From: DATLYT01 sp035574455
GTDB taxonomy: Bacteria > Bacteroidota > Ignavibacteria > UBA10030
DNA: 25,380 nucleotides
Direction: 5' to 3'
Assembly: GCA_035574455.1 (NCBI GenBank)
Contig: DATLYT010000108.1
Location: forward strand, 1 to 25,380
Below the pieces are notes generated by a model. It had not been told where the DNA came from. It ran no database searches and was given only the letters and a program-made list of their open reading frames with translations. The translations under genes and the position numbers were made by a program. Shown here in pieces: positions 1 to 6,840 of the stretch (position 1 is the first letter of the stretch; every line of letters begins with the position of its first letter).

Positions 1-49
1 CGACTGAGCAGTTAAGCTGCTGAACCCTTTGAATCGTTTGTTTTTTCTA

Positions 50-113
50 GCTCCGTTAGGAGCGGGCCGTTTATAGCAACGCGCTTAGTAACTGCACCAA
101 GCCCCATCGGGGC
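50..113. repeat. Two degenerate hairpin repeat units downstream of the efflux operon
   Basis: Two hairpins lie about 51 bp apart: GCTCC-gtta-GGAGC (50-63) and GCCCC-atc-GGGGC (101-113). Each is followed by a related tail (GGCCGTTTATAGCAA after the first, ACCTGTTGATTTGCC after the second), so they look like two diverged copies of one unit. Neither is followed by a T-run on the minus strand, so they are poor terminators for the operon ending at 161. The rest of 1-160 holds nothing I recognise. The form resembles dispersed intergenic palindromic repeats of bacterial genomes; family membership is a guess. Confidence 0.45.
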
Positions 114-160
114 GACCTGTTGATTTGCCACAATAATTTAGTGTATCTCGTTCAGGTGAA

Positions 161-1129
161 TCATGCAGCGGCCTGTCGCTTTTTGTCTTCTTCCGCAATC
201 AGATGAATAAAAACGTCTTCGAGCGATGGCGTAATGCGATGGATTTTCCTGACTTCAATACCGTTACTCTCTAACAAGCGTTTGACTTCACGCTCTGGTT
301 TCTCAATGCCTGTCGTGCTGAGATGAAATGCCGAACCGAAAATCGAGGTCTCCACACTCCAGGGCTGCTGTTGCAATAATTCCATCGCGTCTACAGGTTT
401 GTCGCTCAGCACTTCAAACATTGCATAGCGGTCAAGTCGATGCTTCAACTCTGTTGGCGACCCCAGGGCAATCAGTCTGCCGGCGTAAACAAAGCCGATG
501 GTGTTGCAATGTTCTGCCTCGTCCAGGTAGTGCGTGGTCACAAAAACCGTTACACCGCGACTGGAAAGTGAGTAGATCAAATCCCAAAAATCTCTGCGCG
601 AGATGGGATCGACGCCGCCTGTGGGTTCATCCAGAAACACAATCGGCGGCTCATGGAGAATCGCGCAACCCAGTGCGAGTCGCTGCTTCCATCCGCCCGA
701 GAGATTTCGCGTGAGCATCGACTCTTTCCCTTCCAGGCCGGCCATGGTAATAGCCCACGCCTTCCGTTCGCGCAATCGTTGTCCTTCGAGGCCGTATACA
801 CCTCCGTAAAAATCGATATTCTCCTCCACGGTGAGGTCCTCGTACAGGGAAAAACGCTGCGACATATACCCGATGTTAGCTTTCACCAAATCGGATTGAT
901 CACCGATTCGATAGCCGCCGACACGCGCAGTTCCTTCCGTCGGCTCCAACAGGCCGCACAACATGCGAATCGTCGTGGATTTGCCGGCGCCATTTGGCCC
1001 GAGAAAGCCGAACACCTCACCCCGCTTCACGGTGAAGCTCATGGAATCCACGGCAACGAAGTCGCCAAAACGCTTCGTGAGGCCGTTGACTTCAACGGCG
1101 ATGGAATTTTGCATGGACGATTCGTTCAT
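161..1129 (-). CDS. ABC transporter ATP-binding protein (YbhF C-terminal-half type)
   Basis: This is the cytoplasmic ATPase subunit of an ABC-2 type exporter, 322 residues long. It has a complete ATPase: Walker A GPNGAGKST (residues 44-52), Q-loop Gln91, signature LSGGW (143-147, Trp where Gln or Met is usual), Walker B VFLDE ending at catalytic Glu168, and an H-loop His200 in TTHYLDEAE. The C-terminal ~80 residues match the extension of drug-exporter ATPases. From memory of E. coli YbhF, it resembles the C-terminal, catalytically complete half of that fused ATPase. Its ATG overlaps the TolC-like gene's TGA by 4 bases (ATGA), so the two are probably translationally coupled. Met6 is an alternative start. 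It is the last gene of the operon inside the window. The substrate is unknown; multidrug or bile-salt-like export is an inference from the neighbours. Confidence 0.93.
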   Translation of the reverse strand: MNESSMQNSIAVEVNGLTKRFGDFVAVDSMSFTVKRGEVFGFLGPNGAGKSTTIRMLCGLLEPTEGTARVGGYRIGDQSDLVKANIGYMSQRFSLYEDLTVEENIDFYGGVYGLEGQRLRERKAWAITMAGLEGKESMLTRNLSGGWKQRLALGCAILHEPPIVFLDEPTGGVDPISRRDFWDLIYSLSSRGVTVFVTTHYLDEAEHCNTIGFVYAGRLIALGSPTELKHRLDRYAMFEVLSDKPVDAMELLQQQPWSVETSIFGSAFHLSTTGIEKPEREVKRLLESNGIEVRKIHRITPSLEDVFIHLIAEEDKKRQAAA

Positions 1130-2484
1130 CGCTCGGTTGTAGGTCCGGGGGTAATGGCTGCTGCGCGGATCACCTGAGCACGCGCAATCTGATAATCGAC
1201 CTGAGCCTGGGTAGCGTTCAACTTTGCTTGCAGGAGAGCGATTTCTGCATCGAGAAGGTCGGTGCTCGTCGCAACACCCTGCTTGAATCTCTCGTTCGTC
1301 ACACGGTGATGTTCCACCGCCTGGTCAACCCCACGCTTTGCCACAAGACGTCGTTCCCTCGCCTGCTGCATTGTGGCATAGTGCTGAAACACCTGGAGCG
1401 CAATCGCCCTTTCCAATAGTTCTAACCCGGCAGCTGCTTTTTGCACCGCGGCTTCTGCCTGACTCGACTGATGCGCCGTAGCCAACCAATCCCAGAGATT
1501 CCACTGCAGGGCGAGACCAACATCCCACGTTCCCTCCCAGCGGTCTTTCGGAGGAATGATTCGAGGGTTTGGCCGCGCATAGTCATACCCGGCAACAAGC
1601 GAGAGCTGAGGGAACCAACCCGCCCTCGCCGCCGAAACTCCCGCTTCGCTCATTTCCTTCCGCAAGCGCAGTGCTTTCAGCTCTGGCCGATTCGCCAATG
1701 CATTCCTGATCAAGACAGAGGGGACTGCGAAACTGGTGTCAACATGTTCTCCCTCTCGCGCATGCGGTTCGGGGTCTTCCGTCGGAATCACCGTCGTCTC
1801 CAGCGGCAACCCCAAAAGATTGTTGAGCGCCATGTTGAGCAGACGCCTGGCATTTTGCGCCTCGAGCAATTTCACCTGCACATCTGCCTGCTGCACCTCT
1901 ACTTTGTAGACCTCGTTTTGCGTCACAAGCCCCTGCCGGAAGAAGTTGTTGATGTCGTTCAGATGTTCGGAAACCTGCTCAACCGTCTGTTTGAGAAATT
2001 CTTCTACGCGAATGGCGCGATACAAGTTCCAATATGTCGTTGTGACCTCGAGGAGCAGGTCTGCCTCATCTTTACGAAATTCCTCTTGTGTCGCATCGGC
2101 GTTGAGCCGGGTGGCCTTGAGCGTATTCAACAGACGAAAGCCGGTAAACAATGGTTGTTGAAGGCTGACTCGAGCAGAATAGCTATGGTCGATATTCGGG
2201 AATAAGGTGACAGTCCCAAACCCCGGCGCGGTAAAAGCAAACGGATCGATGTCGCTCAACTGCGCAAATCGACCGGAGAGGCGAATCTGTGGAAGGAGCG
2301 TCGTGAACGCCTCACGCACCCGTGCATCGGCAGCTTCAACGTTCGCGTGGGAGATTTTTAGCGCTACGTTCGTTTGGAGTGCGGCATCGGTGCACTGACG
2401 AAGATTCATCTGCCGCACCTCTTGCCGTGCCAGGGCAGATGAGAAAAGGAGGAGGAAATAAAAGAACAACTTGAGACTCTTCAT
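1126..2484 (-). CDS. TolC family outer membrane efflux protein
   Basis: This 452-residue protein has a signal peptide (hydrophobic stretch in residues 5-18, cleavage likely near ALA-R). Two tandem outer-membrane-efflux halves follow: long helices rich in Ala, Gln, Glu and Leu, alternating with short beta segments (for example PQIRLSGRFAQL and the paired PQLSLVAGYDYA). That is the usual plan and length of TolC/OprM channels, which trimerise in the outer membrane and form the exit duct for a tripartite pump. The start has a GAGG ribosome site about 7 bases upstream. The gene begins 12 bases after one ABC ATPase and overlaps the next by 4 bases, so the channel is encoded between the two ATPases. 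It probably works with the adaptor at 3425-4357. Confidence 0.93.
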   Translation of the reverse strand: MKSLKLFFYFLLLFSSALARQEVRQMNLRQCTDAALQTNVALKISHANVEAADARVREAFTTLLPQIRLSGRFAQLSDIDPFAFTAPGFGTVTLFPNIDHSYSARVSLQQPLFTGFRLLNTLKATRLNADATQEEFRKDEADLLLEVTTTYWNLYRAIRVEEFLKQTVEQVSEHLNDINNFFRQGLVTQNEVYKVEVQQADVQVKLLEAQNARRLLNMALNNLLGLPLETTVIPTEDPEPHAREGEHVDTSFAVPSVLIRNALANRPELKALRLRKEMSEAGVSAARAGWFPQLSLVAGYDYARPNPRIIPPKDRWEGTWDVGLALQWNLWDWLATAHQSSQAEAAVQKAAAGLELLERAIALQVFQHYATMQQARERRLVAKRGVDQAVEHHRVTNERFKQGVATSTDLLDAEIALLQAKLNATQAQVDYQIARAQVIRAAAITPGPTTER

Positions 2485-2496
2485 AGCATACCTCGT

Positions 2497-3423
2497 TTAA
2501 GACGAAATTCGTGAAATAAAAACATCTTCAAGTGATGGGGGAATCGGCCGTAGACTGCCGACCGTGAGTTTGTTTCGTGTGAGGATTTGCTCAAGCCGGT
2601 CGAGCGACGCCTTGCTTTTGGGGAGTGTGACGTGCATTCGGTCTCCAAACAGCTGTGCGCTGAATTCTCCCTTGACTTCATTCAGCAGCAACACAGCCCG
2701 ACGCACATCATCCACCATGACTTCCACTACTTCACGACCGAACGATGCTTTGATCGCCTCCGGCCTGTCACACTCCAGCAGTGTTCCTTCATTCAACAAT
2801 GCAACGCGTGTGCAACGCTCCGCTTCATCTAAGTACGGCGTGCTGACGATAATGGTGATGCCAGTCCTCAAGAGACTGGAGAGAATCTTCCAGAAGTCAC
2901 GCCGCGACACCGGGTCAACACCGGTTGTGGGCTCATCCAAAAAGATCACTTCCGGTGTGTGGATGAGTGTGCAGGCGAGTGCGAGTTTTTGCTTCATACC
3001 ACCAGAGAGTTGCGCCGCTAAACGGTCGCGAAAGGGCGTGAGGCGAGTGAATTGGAGTAGCTCTTCTTTTCTCTGACGGTACGCTTTTATGCGGTGGATT
3101 TCCGCGAAGAAATCGATGTTCTCATCGACAGTGAGGTCGCCGTACAAGCTGAAGCGTTGCGAGAGATAGCCGATCTTCTGCTTGATGACGTTGCGGTGGG
3201 TTTTCATCGGCAAGCCGAGAATTTCCACCGTGCCTTCCGTGGGGGGAAGAACGCCGCACATCATGCGGATGGTAGTCGTTTTTCCTGCACCATCCGGCCC
3301 AACGAGCGCAAAGATTTCACCACGGCGAATGCTGAGGGAGAGATTGTTGACCGCCACAACCCGTCGGTGTTTGTCGAGGTCAAAAACCTTGACCACATGA
3401 TTGAGAACGACGACGCTTTCCAT
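2497..3423 (-). CDS. ABC transporter ATP-binding protein (YbhF N-terminal-half type, H-loop His absent)
   Basis: This is a 308-residue ATPase subunit. Walker A is GPDGAGKTT (42-50), with Asp where Asn is usual. The Q-loop is Gln89, the signature LSGGM (139-143) and Walker B IFLDE ends at Glu164. The H-loop position reads STPYLDEAE, with Pro196 in place of the switch histidine. From memory, the N-terminal half of E. coli YbhF also has GPDGAGKTT and lacks this His (STSYLDEAE). This subunit therefore most likely supplies the degenerate site of an asymmetric ATPase dimer with the protein at 161-1129. The open frame extends upstream to 3636, but that part overlaps the adaptor gene and encodes Arg/Ser-rich sequence. 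The ATG at 3423 sits one base after the adaptor's stop and starts the conserved domain, so I chose it. Confidence 0.93.
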   Translation of the reverse strand: MESVVVLNHVVKVFDLDKHRRVVAVNNLSLSIRRGEIFALVGPDGAGKTTTIRMMCGVLPPTEGTVEILGLPMKTHRNVIKQKIGYLSQRFSLYGDLTVDENIDFFAEIHRIKAYRQRKEELLQFTRLTPFRDRLAAQLSGGMKQKLALACTLIHTPEVIFLDEPTTGVDPVSRRDFWKILSSLLRTGITIIVSTPYLDEAERCTRVALLNEGTLLECDRPEAIKASFGREVVEVMVDDVRRAVLLLNEVKGEFSAQLFGDRMHVTLPKSKASLDRLEQILTRNKLTVGSLRPIPPSLEDVFISRISS

Positions 3424-3424
3424 G

Positions 3425-4357
3425 TTACTTGCTGACGGAAAAGGAAACATCGGCCGGGATGCCGGCTTTGAGTGTCCCGTCCGGATTGAGGACGCGAAGC
3501 TTGACGCCGAATACCAACTTCGTTCGTTCGTCGCGCGTCTGGATATTCTTCGGCGTAAACTCGGCGGTGGGAGAAATGTAGATGACTTCTCCCTCGAACG
3601 AGCGGTCAGGATAGGCATCAATCTGGATCGCCGCACGATTGCCGAGTTGGATCTTCGGAATCTCCGTTTCCGGCAGATAAACGGTGACGTTCATTTCTTG
3701 CAGGTTGGCAATCTTGAGCAACGCCATGCCTATCCCGACCAACTCGCCGCGTTCAACATATCGCTTGGTGATCGTACCTGCAATCGGGGCGGTGATGGTA
3801 CAATCCTGAACCCGTTTCTTCAGCAGCGCTACCTGAGCGGCAGCTTGATCGCGACGCGCCTTTGCCAAAACGATTTCTTCCTCACGAGATCCTTTCTTTG
3901 CCTTCTCATAAGCTTGCTGAGCAACGGTAAAACGCGTGCGCGCATCGTCCAGCTGTTTTTGCGAGACACTGTTCGATGCAAAGAGCTCCTCCATCCTTCG
4001 CAAATCGGCGGCAGCATTCTGGAAATTGGCCTCCGCCTGGATGACGTCCTCCTTGCGCATGCCTTCAAGAGCGAGCTTGTACTGTGCCTCAGCCATAACA
4101 AGCCCTGCCTCTGCCTGCCTGAGCTGAAGCACCCAGTCGGTCGCATCGAGGGTCGCCAAAGTATCGCCCGCGTTGACTTTCGCACCCTCTTCCACAAATA
4201 ATTTTACCACGGTTCCTCCGACGTGCGTGCTCACAGTGACTTCGGTTGCTTCGAGCGTCCCGGATTCTCTAATGATCGTGCCGTTATTATTACTACAGCC
4301 CGACATCAAAAAAACGGAAAGCGCTATGGTGAATGTGCTACGGGGGATGATGTTCAT
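3425..4357 (-). CDS. HlyD family periplasmic adaptor, probable lipoprotein
   Basis: This 310-residue membrane fusion protein would bridge the inner-membrane ABC exporter to the TolC-like channel. The N-terminus has a signal peptide ending LMSGC, a plausible lipobox (Cys21), followed by Ser and Asn. It continues with a barrel-sandwich (lipoyl-like) half around GAKVNAGDTLATLDATDW (~60-75). A long Ala/Glu/Gln/Arg-rich coiled-coil hairpin spans ~78-185, the second lipoyl half contains TITAPIAGTITKRYVERG (~190-208), and a beta-barrel region follows (VYLPETEIPKIQLGNRA). The start has GAGG five bases upstream and lies 12 bases after the TetR stop. Gene order and one-base spacing to the downstream ATPase indicate a single transcript. 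Confidence 0.93.
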   Translation of the reverse strand: MNIIPRSTFTIALSVFLMSGCSNNNGTIIRESGTLEATEVTVSTHVGGTVVKLFVEEGAKVNAGDTLATLDATDWVLQLRQAEAGLVMAEAQYKLALEGMRKEDVIQAEANFQNAAADLRRMEELFASNSVSQKQLDDARTRFTVAQQAYEKAKKGSREEEIVLAKARRDQAAAQVALLKKRVQDCTITAPIAGTITKRYVERGELVGIGMALLKIANLQEMNVTVYLPETEIPKIQLGNRAAIQIDAYPDRSFEGEVIYISPTAEFTPKNIQTRDERTKLVFGVKLRVLNPDGTLKAGIPADVSFSVSK

Positions 4358-4369
4358 ACAAGCCTCAGA

Positions 4370-4990
4370 TCAAAGTGTGGGTGAGTACGTGGGTTCGAAC
4401 AGATGGATATTTTTGCGCGCGTCTTCGGTGAGAGCCCCTTCAAAGAGAATTTTGAAAATCGACTGAAACGCTTCCGCGGCCGAAAACGAGTGTGCCGATA
4501 ACGTGTCCGGCGTAACGATGCCCTCCACACTCTTGAGAAACATCAGCATCAGAACTTCGGTGTTGACATCGTTGCGGAGAACCCCCTCTTCCTTTGCCTG
4601 GCGAAACATCGTCTGGATTTTGGTTAAAATATGTTCGTGACGGAATGCATCAATTTCTTTCCAGAGCTCTGGTGCGTACTTTTTCATATCGAGCAACAAT
4701 TGCGGCCTCCCCATCCGTCCCAAAAAACTGCCGATGAACGCCAACAGTTCGGTCATTTTTTGCCCGAATGGCGCTTGGGAGGAGACGATTCTTGTGACCT
4801 CACGCTCCACGCGCTTCATCATCATCTGCGCGACGGCTCGAAGAATATCTTCCTTGCTCGGAAAGAATTTGTAGATCGTTTTCTTGCTTATGCCCAGTTC
4901 GGAGGCAACTTCATCCATCGTGACTTTTGAAAAACCCTGAGCAAAAAATTTCTCGCGAGCCGCCTCGATGATTCGTTCTTTTTCTTCCAT
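4370..4990 (-). CDS. TetR/AcrR family transcriptional regulator
   Basis: This is a one-domain DNA-binding repressor of about 206 residues, the usual TetR length. The N-terminal helix-turn-helix is clear (VTMDEVASELGISKKTIYKF, about residues 23-42, then PSKEDIL). The C-terminal ligand-binding part is helical and unspecific. I chose the ATG at 4990 because GGGGTGG lies just upstream. A GTG at 4996 in the same frame would add two residues but has no separate ribosome site. It is the first gene of the efflux operon, so it probably represses its own promoter and the pump genes and is released by a pump substrate. An inverted repeat over its likely -10 box supports autoregulation. The ligand cannot be read from sequence. 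Confidence 0.92.
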   Translation of the reverse strand: MEEKERIIEAAREKFFAQGFSKVTMDEVASELGISKKTIYKFFPSKEDILRAVAQMMMKRVEREVTRIVSSQAPFGQKMTELLAFIGSFLGRMGRPQLLLDMKKYAPELWKEIDAFRHEHILTKIQTMFRQAKEEGVLRNDVNTEVLMLMFLKSVEGIVTPDTLSAHSFSAAEAFQSIFKILFEGALTEDARKNIHLFEPTYSPTL

Positions 4991-5013
4991 AGCCACCCCA
5001 AAGAATTGTTCTT

Positions 5014-5041
5014 GGAAACTATAACAGTGTTCTAAGTTTCC
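5014..5041 (-). promoter_or_regulatory. Putative TetR operator over the efflux operon promoter
   Basis: A 7-bp perfect inverted repeat, GGAAACT (5014-5020) and AGTTTCC (5035-5041), lies 24-51 bases upstream of the tetR-like start. On the minus strand a TATAGT -10-like box (5023-5018) overlaps the arm nearer the gene; no good -35 was found. A second small palindrome, AAGAA-ttg-TTCTT (5001-5013), is adjacent. The position suits a self-repressing TetR operator. Both the operator and the promoter are inferences. Confidence 0.4.
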
Positions 5042-5051
5042 ACCAGGCCGA

Positions 5052-5077
5052 CAAAAAATCCGATACGGGTCGGATTT
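5052..5077 (-). terminator. Rho-independent terminator upstream of the efflux operon
   Basis: An 8-bp perfect stem, AAATCCGA (5056-5063) and TCGGATTT (5070-5077), with a 6-base loop. Read on the minus strand it is followed by a T-run (TTTTTTG). It lies between the non-coding island and the tetR promoter, so it would stop minus-strand transcripts arriving from the 5.1-5.6 kb region and insulate the efflux operon. The stem is only moderately GC-rich. Confidence 0.5.
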
Positions 5078-5275
5078 ATCGCGGCTGAATTTGTTTTAAG
5101 GTACGGATCGTTTCAACTCATGTCAAGAATTACTCTACTTCTCAGCAATCGGTTGAAACGGATGGTTGAATCAATACACGGAAAAGCTGGAAAAAACCCG
5201 CAGAGCGGTGTTTCGCAATCAGTCAAGCCGTTGACTTCGAGTCGATGGCGGCATCCTTGGCAGTTAAAGAAGTCA

Positions 5276-5303
5276 CCGCAAAGGGCGCAAAGAAACACAA
5301 AGG
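5276..5303. repeat. GCAAAG-type dispersed repeat fragment
   Basis: The stretch contains CCGCAAAGGGCGCAAAG followed by AAACACAAAGG. It resembles a low-complexity intergenic repeat that I recall from many bacterial genomes. A similar string, GCAAAGGCGCAGCAAAGAAA, occurs at 23613-23632 between the RidA-like and serine hydrolase genes. No function can be assigned. Confidence 0.3.
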
Positions 5304-5395
5304 AAGACAGAGTTCGGTGGAGCCCGCCTCACAATGAAGATTCTTGGATGCAGGTGGACTCCATCTTATCAAGACGGACGCCGGAGTACCGGTGC

Positions 5396-5420
5396 CGTTC
5401 CAACGCGGAGCGTCGGAACG
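5396..5420. repeat. REP-like hairpin
   Basis: CGTTCC-aACGC (5396-5406), a 3-base loop GGA, then GCGTc-GGAACG (5410-5420). The stem has ten pairs with one A/C mismatch. It has no T-run, so it is not a terminator. The GTTCC...GGAAC palindrome with an ACGC/GCGT core resembles widely dispersed extragenic palindromes; this is family-level resemblance only. Confidence 0.5.
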
Positions 5421-5438
5421 AGAAGAGGAGCATCGGGT

Positions 5439-5462
5439 CTACCAACCCAAAGGGTTTCGTAG
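5439..5462. repeat. Short hairpin in the non-coding island
   Basis: Nested inverted repeat: CTAC (5439-5442) pairs with GTAG (5459-5462), and AACCC (5444-5448) pairs with GGGTT (5452-5456) around an AAA loop. It begins 19 bases after the REP-like hairpin and may be part of the same repeat module. Confidence 0.35.
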
Positions 5463-5556
5463 TGAAGAGCCGCCGACCTTGGTTCGATGGCGACGGCAAT
5501 GAACTTTCTGGGGCGCTCAACTCATGCCAAGAATTATTTTGGTAACGTCATACCGA

Positions 5557-5620
5557 AAAAACGCAGGCGATGCACTTCCACGAGATTGAACCTTACTCGG
5601 GAAAACTGTACATCGCCTGC
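5557..5620 (-). terminator. Long-hairpin terminator after the PDZ gene
   Basis: A perfect 10-bp stem, GCAGGCGATG (5563-5572) with CATCGCCTGC (5611-5620), encloses a second stem (TTCC-a-CGAG at 5576-5584 with CTCG-GGAA at 5596-5603). On the minus strand the outer stem is followed by G and then six Ts (5561-5556). It starts 52 bases after the PDZ gene's stop codon, the expected place for its terminator. The two-tier fold is longer than a typical terminator. Confidence 0.6.
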
Positions 5621-5671
5621 CTAGTGTTATTGCCGTGGTACGAAAGTTCTGAGCAATGATCTTCTCAGCCC

Positions 5672-6670
5672 TTAAATCGTACTACGGAGATTCTTTTCCA
5701 CTCGTATCCTGACATCCGGAAGATGTCTGAAGCGTAATTCATCCTTCAGCCGCTGTATCTCATCCTTGAGCTCCTCAAGGTCCGGCCGTATTTCATCCAG
5801 CTCGATACGAGGCTTGATGTTAAGCCGAATCTCTCTCTCAAGGTCTCTGAAAAACGGCATCCGCGGTTCCATGCGGAATTCGTAGAAGCTGCTCTCTTCA
5901 CCTTCTTCTATTTCCATGGTGATTATCTTGCTCGCTCCCTTCCGGATCACTTCGACCTCAACCTTCTCACCCTCATCGTAATCTTCTAGAATTTCCCAGA
6001 CATCGTTCACATCGCGTACTCGCTCATTACCGATTTTGATAATGACATCCCCCGCTTTCAAACCTGCTTTTTCCGCTGCACTCTCTTTTTCGACGCTTTC
6101 GACAAGGACACCTTTTCCATCGGGAACCTGGAAGTATTCTGCCAACTGCTTACCCAACGGCCGCAATTCTGCTCCCAGGAATTTACTCGTGCCGATGGTG
6201 ATCACCCGACTACCCGGACCACGAAACGAGAATACACGAGCCCTGCGTGCAGGATATTTGCCGATTGTTGCCTTCAGTGTCTTTGTCGTCCCTTTCCGGT
6301 CCACAATAATAGTGACCGTTGTGCCGGGTTTGGTTCTCCCAACGAATTTGCTCAGGTCGTCGGCATCATAGACCTTGCGACCGTCGAATTCTACAATCAC
6401 GTCTCCCTCTTCAATTCCTGCCGAGTCCGCCGGGCTTTTTCGCTCGACATCGTTCACCAGCGCCCCCTCGGTTACTTTATTCCCATTTGCTTTTGCGAGC
6501 CGTGGAGTCAGGTCCTGAACCGAGACACCAAGCCAACCACGCCTCGTGCTCTTGTCGAACCACACGACCGATTGCGGTTCGTCAGGATCATGAAGAACGC
6601 CGGCTTGCGGCAAAACAAACGAGGGCACAGAAAGCAGCACACCTACTAATAGTGTATTCAGCATATTCAT
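5672..6670 (-). CDS. Exported protein with two PDZ domains
   Basis: This 332-residue protein has an N-terminal signal peptide (hydrophobic residues 5-20, cleavage plausible after VLPQAG). Two PDZ domains of the HtrA/DegP type follow: ~45-137 (GWLGVSVQDLTP, then SPADSAGIEEGDVIVEFDG) and ~163-253 (FLGAELRPLG, then SAAEKAGLKAGDVIIKIGN). There is no trypsin-like protease domain before them, so it is not DegP itself. The C-terminus (~272-315) is charged and probably a coiled coil (DLEELKDEIQRLKDELR). It may be a periplasmic scaffold or peptide-binding protein in envelope quality control; that role is inferred. The start has AGGGGTG just upstream. It is transcribed alone, between two terminators. 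Confidence 0.88.
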   Translation of the reverse strand: MNMLNTLLVGVLLSVPSFVLPQAGVLHDPDEPQSVVWFDKSTRRGWLGVSVQDLTPRLAKANGNKVTEGALVNDVERKSPADSAGIEEGDVIVEFDGRKVYDADDLSKFVGRTKPGTTVTIIVDRKGTTKTLKATIGKYPARRARVFSFRGPGSRVITIGTSKFLGAELRPLGKQLAEYFQVPDGKGVLVESVEKESAAEKAGLKAGDVIIKIGNERVRDVNDVWEILEDYDEGEKVEVEVIRKGASKIITMEIEEGEESSFYEFRMEPRMPFFRDLEREIRLNIKPRIELDEIRPDLEELKDEIQRLKDELRFRHLPDVRIRVEKNLRSTI

Positions 6671-6756
6671 TCACCCCTATCTAACGCTTGCCTAATGGAG
6701 AATGGATTCAGACTGATAGACGGATGCCCTGAATTGGATGTTCCCACCCGCCGCAT

Positions 6757-6790
6757 AAAAAAAGCCCCTCTGATGATGAGGGGCTTTTTT
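6757..6790. terminator. Strong bidirectional rho-independent terminator
   Basis: A-run, GCCCCTC (6764-6770), loop TGATGAT, GAGGGGC (6778-6784), T-run. The stem is a perfect 7 bp with flanking A7 and T6, so it works in either direction. It lies 51 bases downstream of the subtilase stop codon and upstream of the PDZ gene, separating the two minus-strand units. Confidence 0.92.
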
Positions 6791-6840
6791 GACCCTGGAA
6801 AGCTGACTTACTGACAACAGGATCAACCGGGAGGCTACAG

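Larger units (their letters stand above)
5113..5536. repeat. 20-bp direct repeat pair bounding a 384-bp segment
   Basis: The 20 bases at 5113-5132 recur at 5517-5536 with one difference (T at 5123, C at 5527). The core is CAACTCATG followed by CAAGAATTA. The repeat distance is 404 bp, and the DNA between holds only non-coding hairpins and repeat fragments. Possible explanations are the ends of a small non-autonomous insertion, a duplicated gene 5' end, or recombination scars. Nothing shows activity. Confidence 0.5.
5042..5671. other. Non-coding island between the efflux operon and the PDZ gene
   Basis: About 630 bases without a convincing gene. The longest plus-strand frame (5120-5545, 141 codons) encodes low-information Arg/Ser-rich sequence, has no ribosome site, and runs through hairpins and repeats listed separately. 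Contents in order: terminator 5052-5077, direct-repeat copy 5113-5132, a GCAAAGG-type repeat near 5276-5303, hairpins 5396-5420 and 5439-5462, direct-repeat copy 5517-5536, and a terminator at 5557-5620. Confidence 0.6.

Noticed and set aside
138..164. ATG overlapping the last ATPase stop codon (ATGA), a possible next operon gene
   Set aside because: The frame stops after eight codons, so no permease gene starts here.
1441..2205. 254-codon plus-strand frame inside the TolC-like gene
   Set aside because: It is the complement of a conserved coding sequence, with no motif and no ribosome site.
3424..3636. N-terminal extension of the ABC ATPase frame
   Set aside because: It overlaps the adaptor gene and encodes Arg/Ser-rich sequence. 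The ATG at 3423 starts the conserved domain right after the adaptor's stop.
4991..4996. GTG start two codons upstream of the chosen TetR ATG
   Set aside because: The GGGGTGG ribosome site overlaps this GTG and is correctly spaced only for the ATG at 4990.
5120..5545. 141-codon plus-strand open frame in the non-coding island
   Set aside because: No ribosome site, low-information Arg/Ser-rich product, and it runs across hairpins and repeats. It starts inside one direct-repeat copy and ends just after the other.
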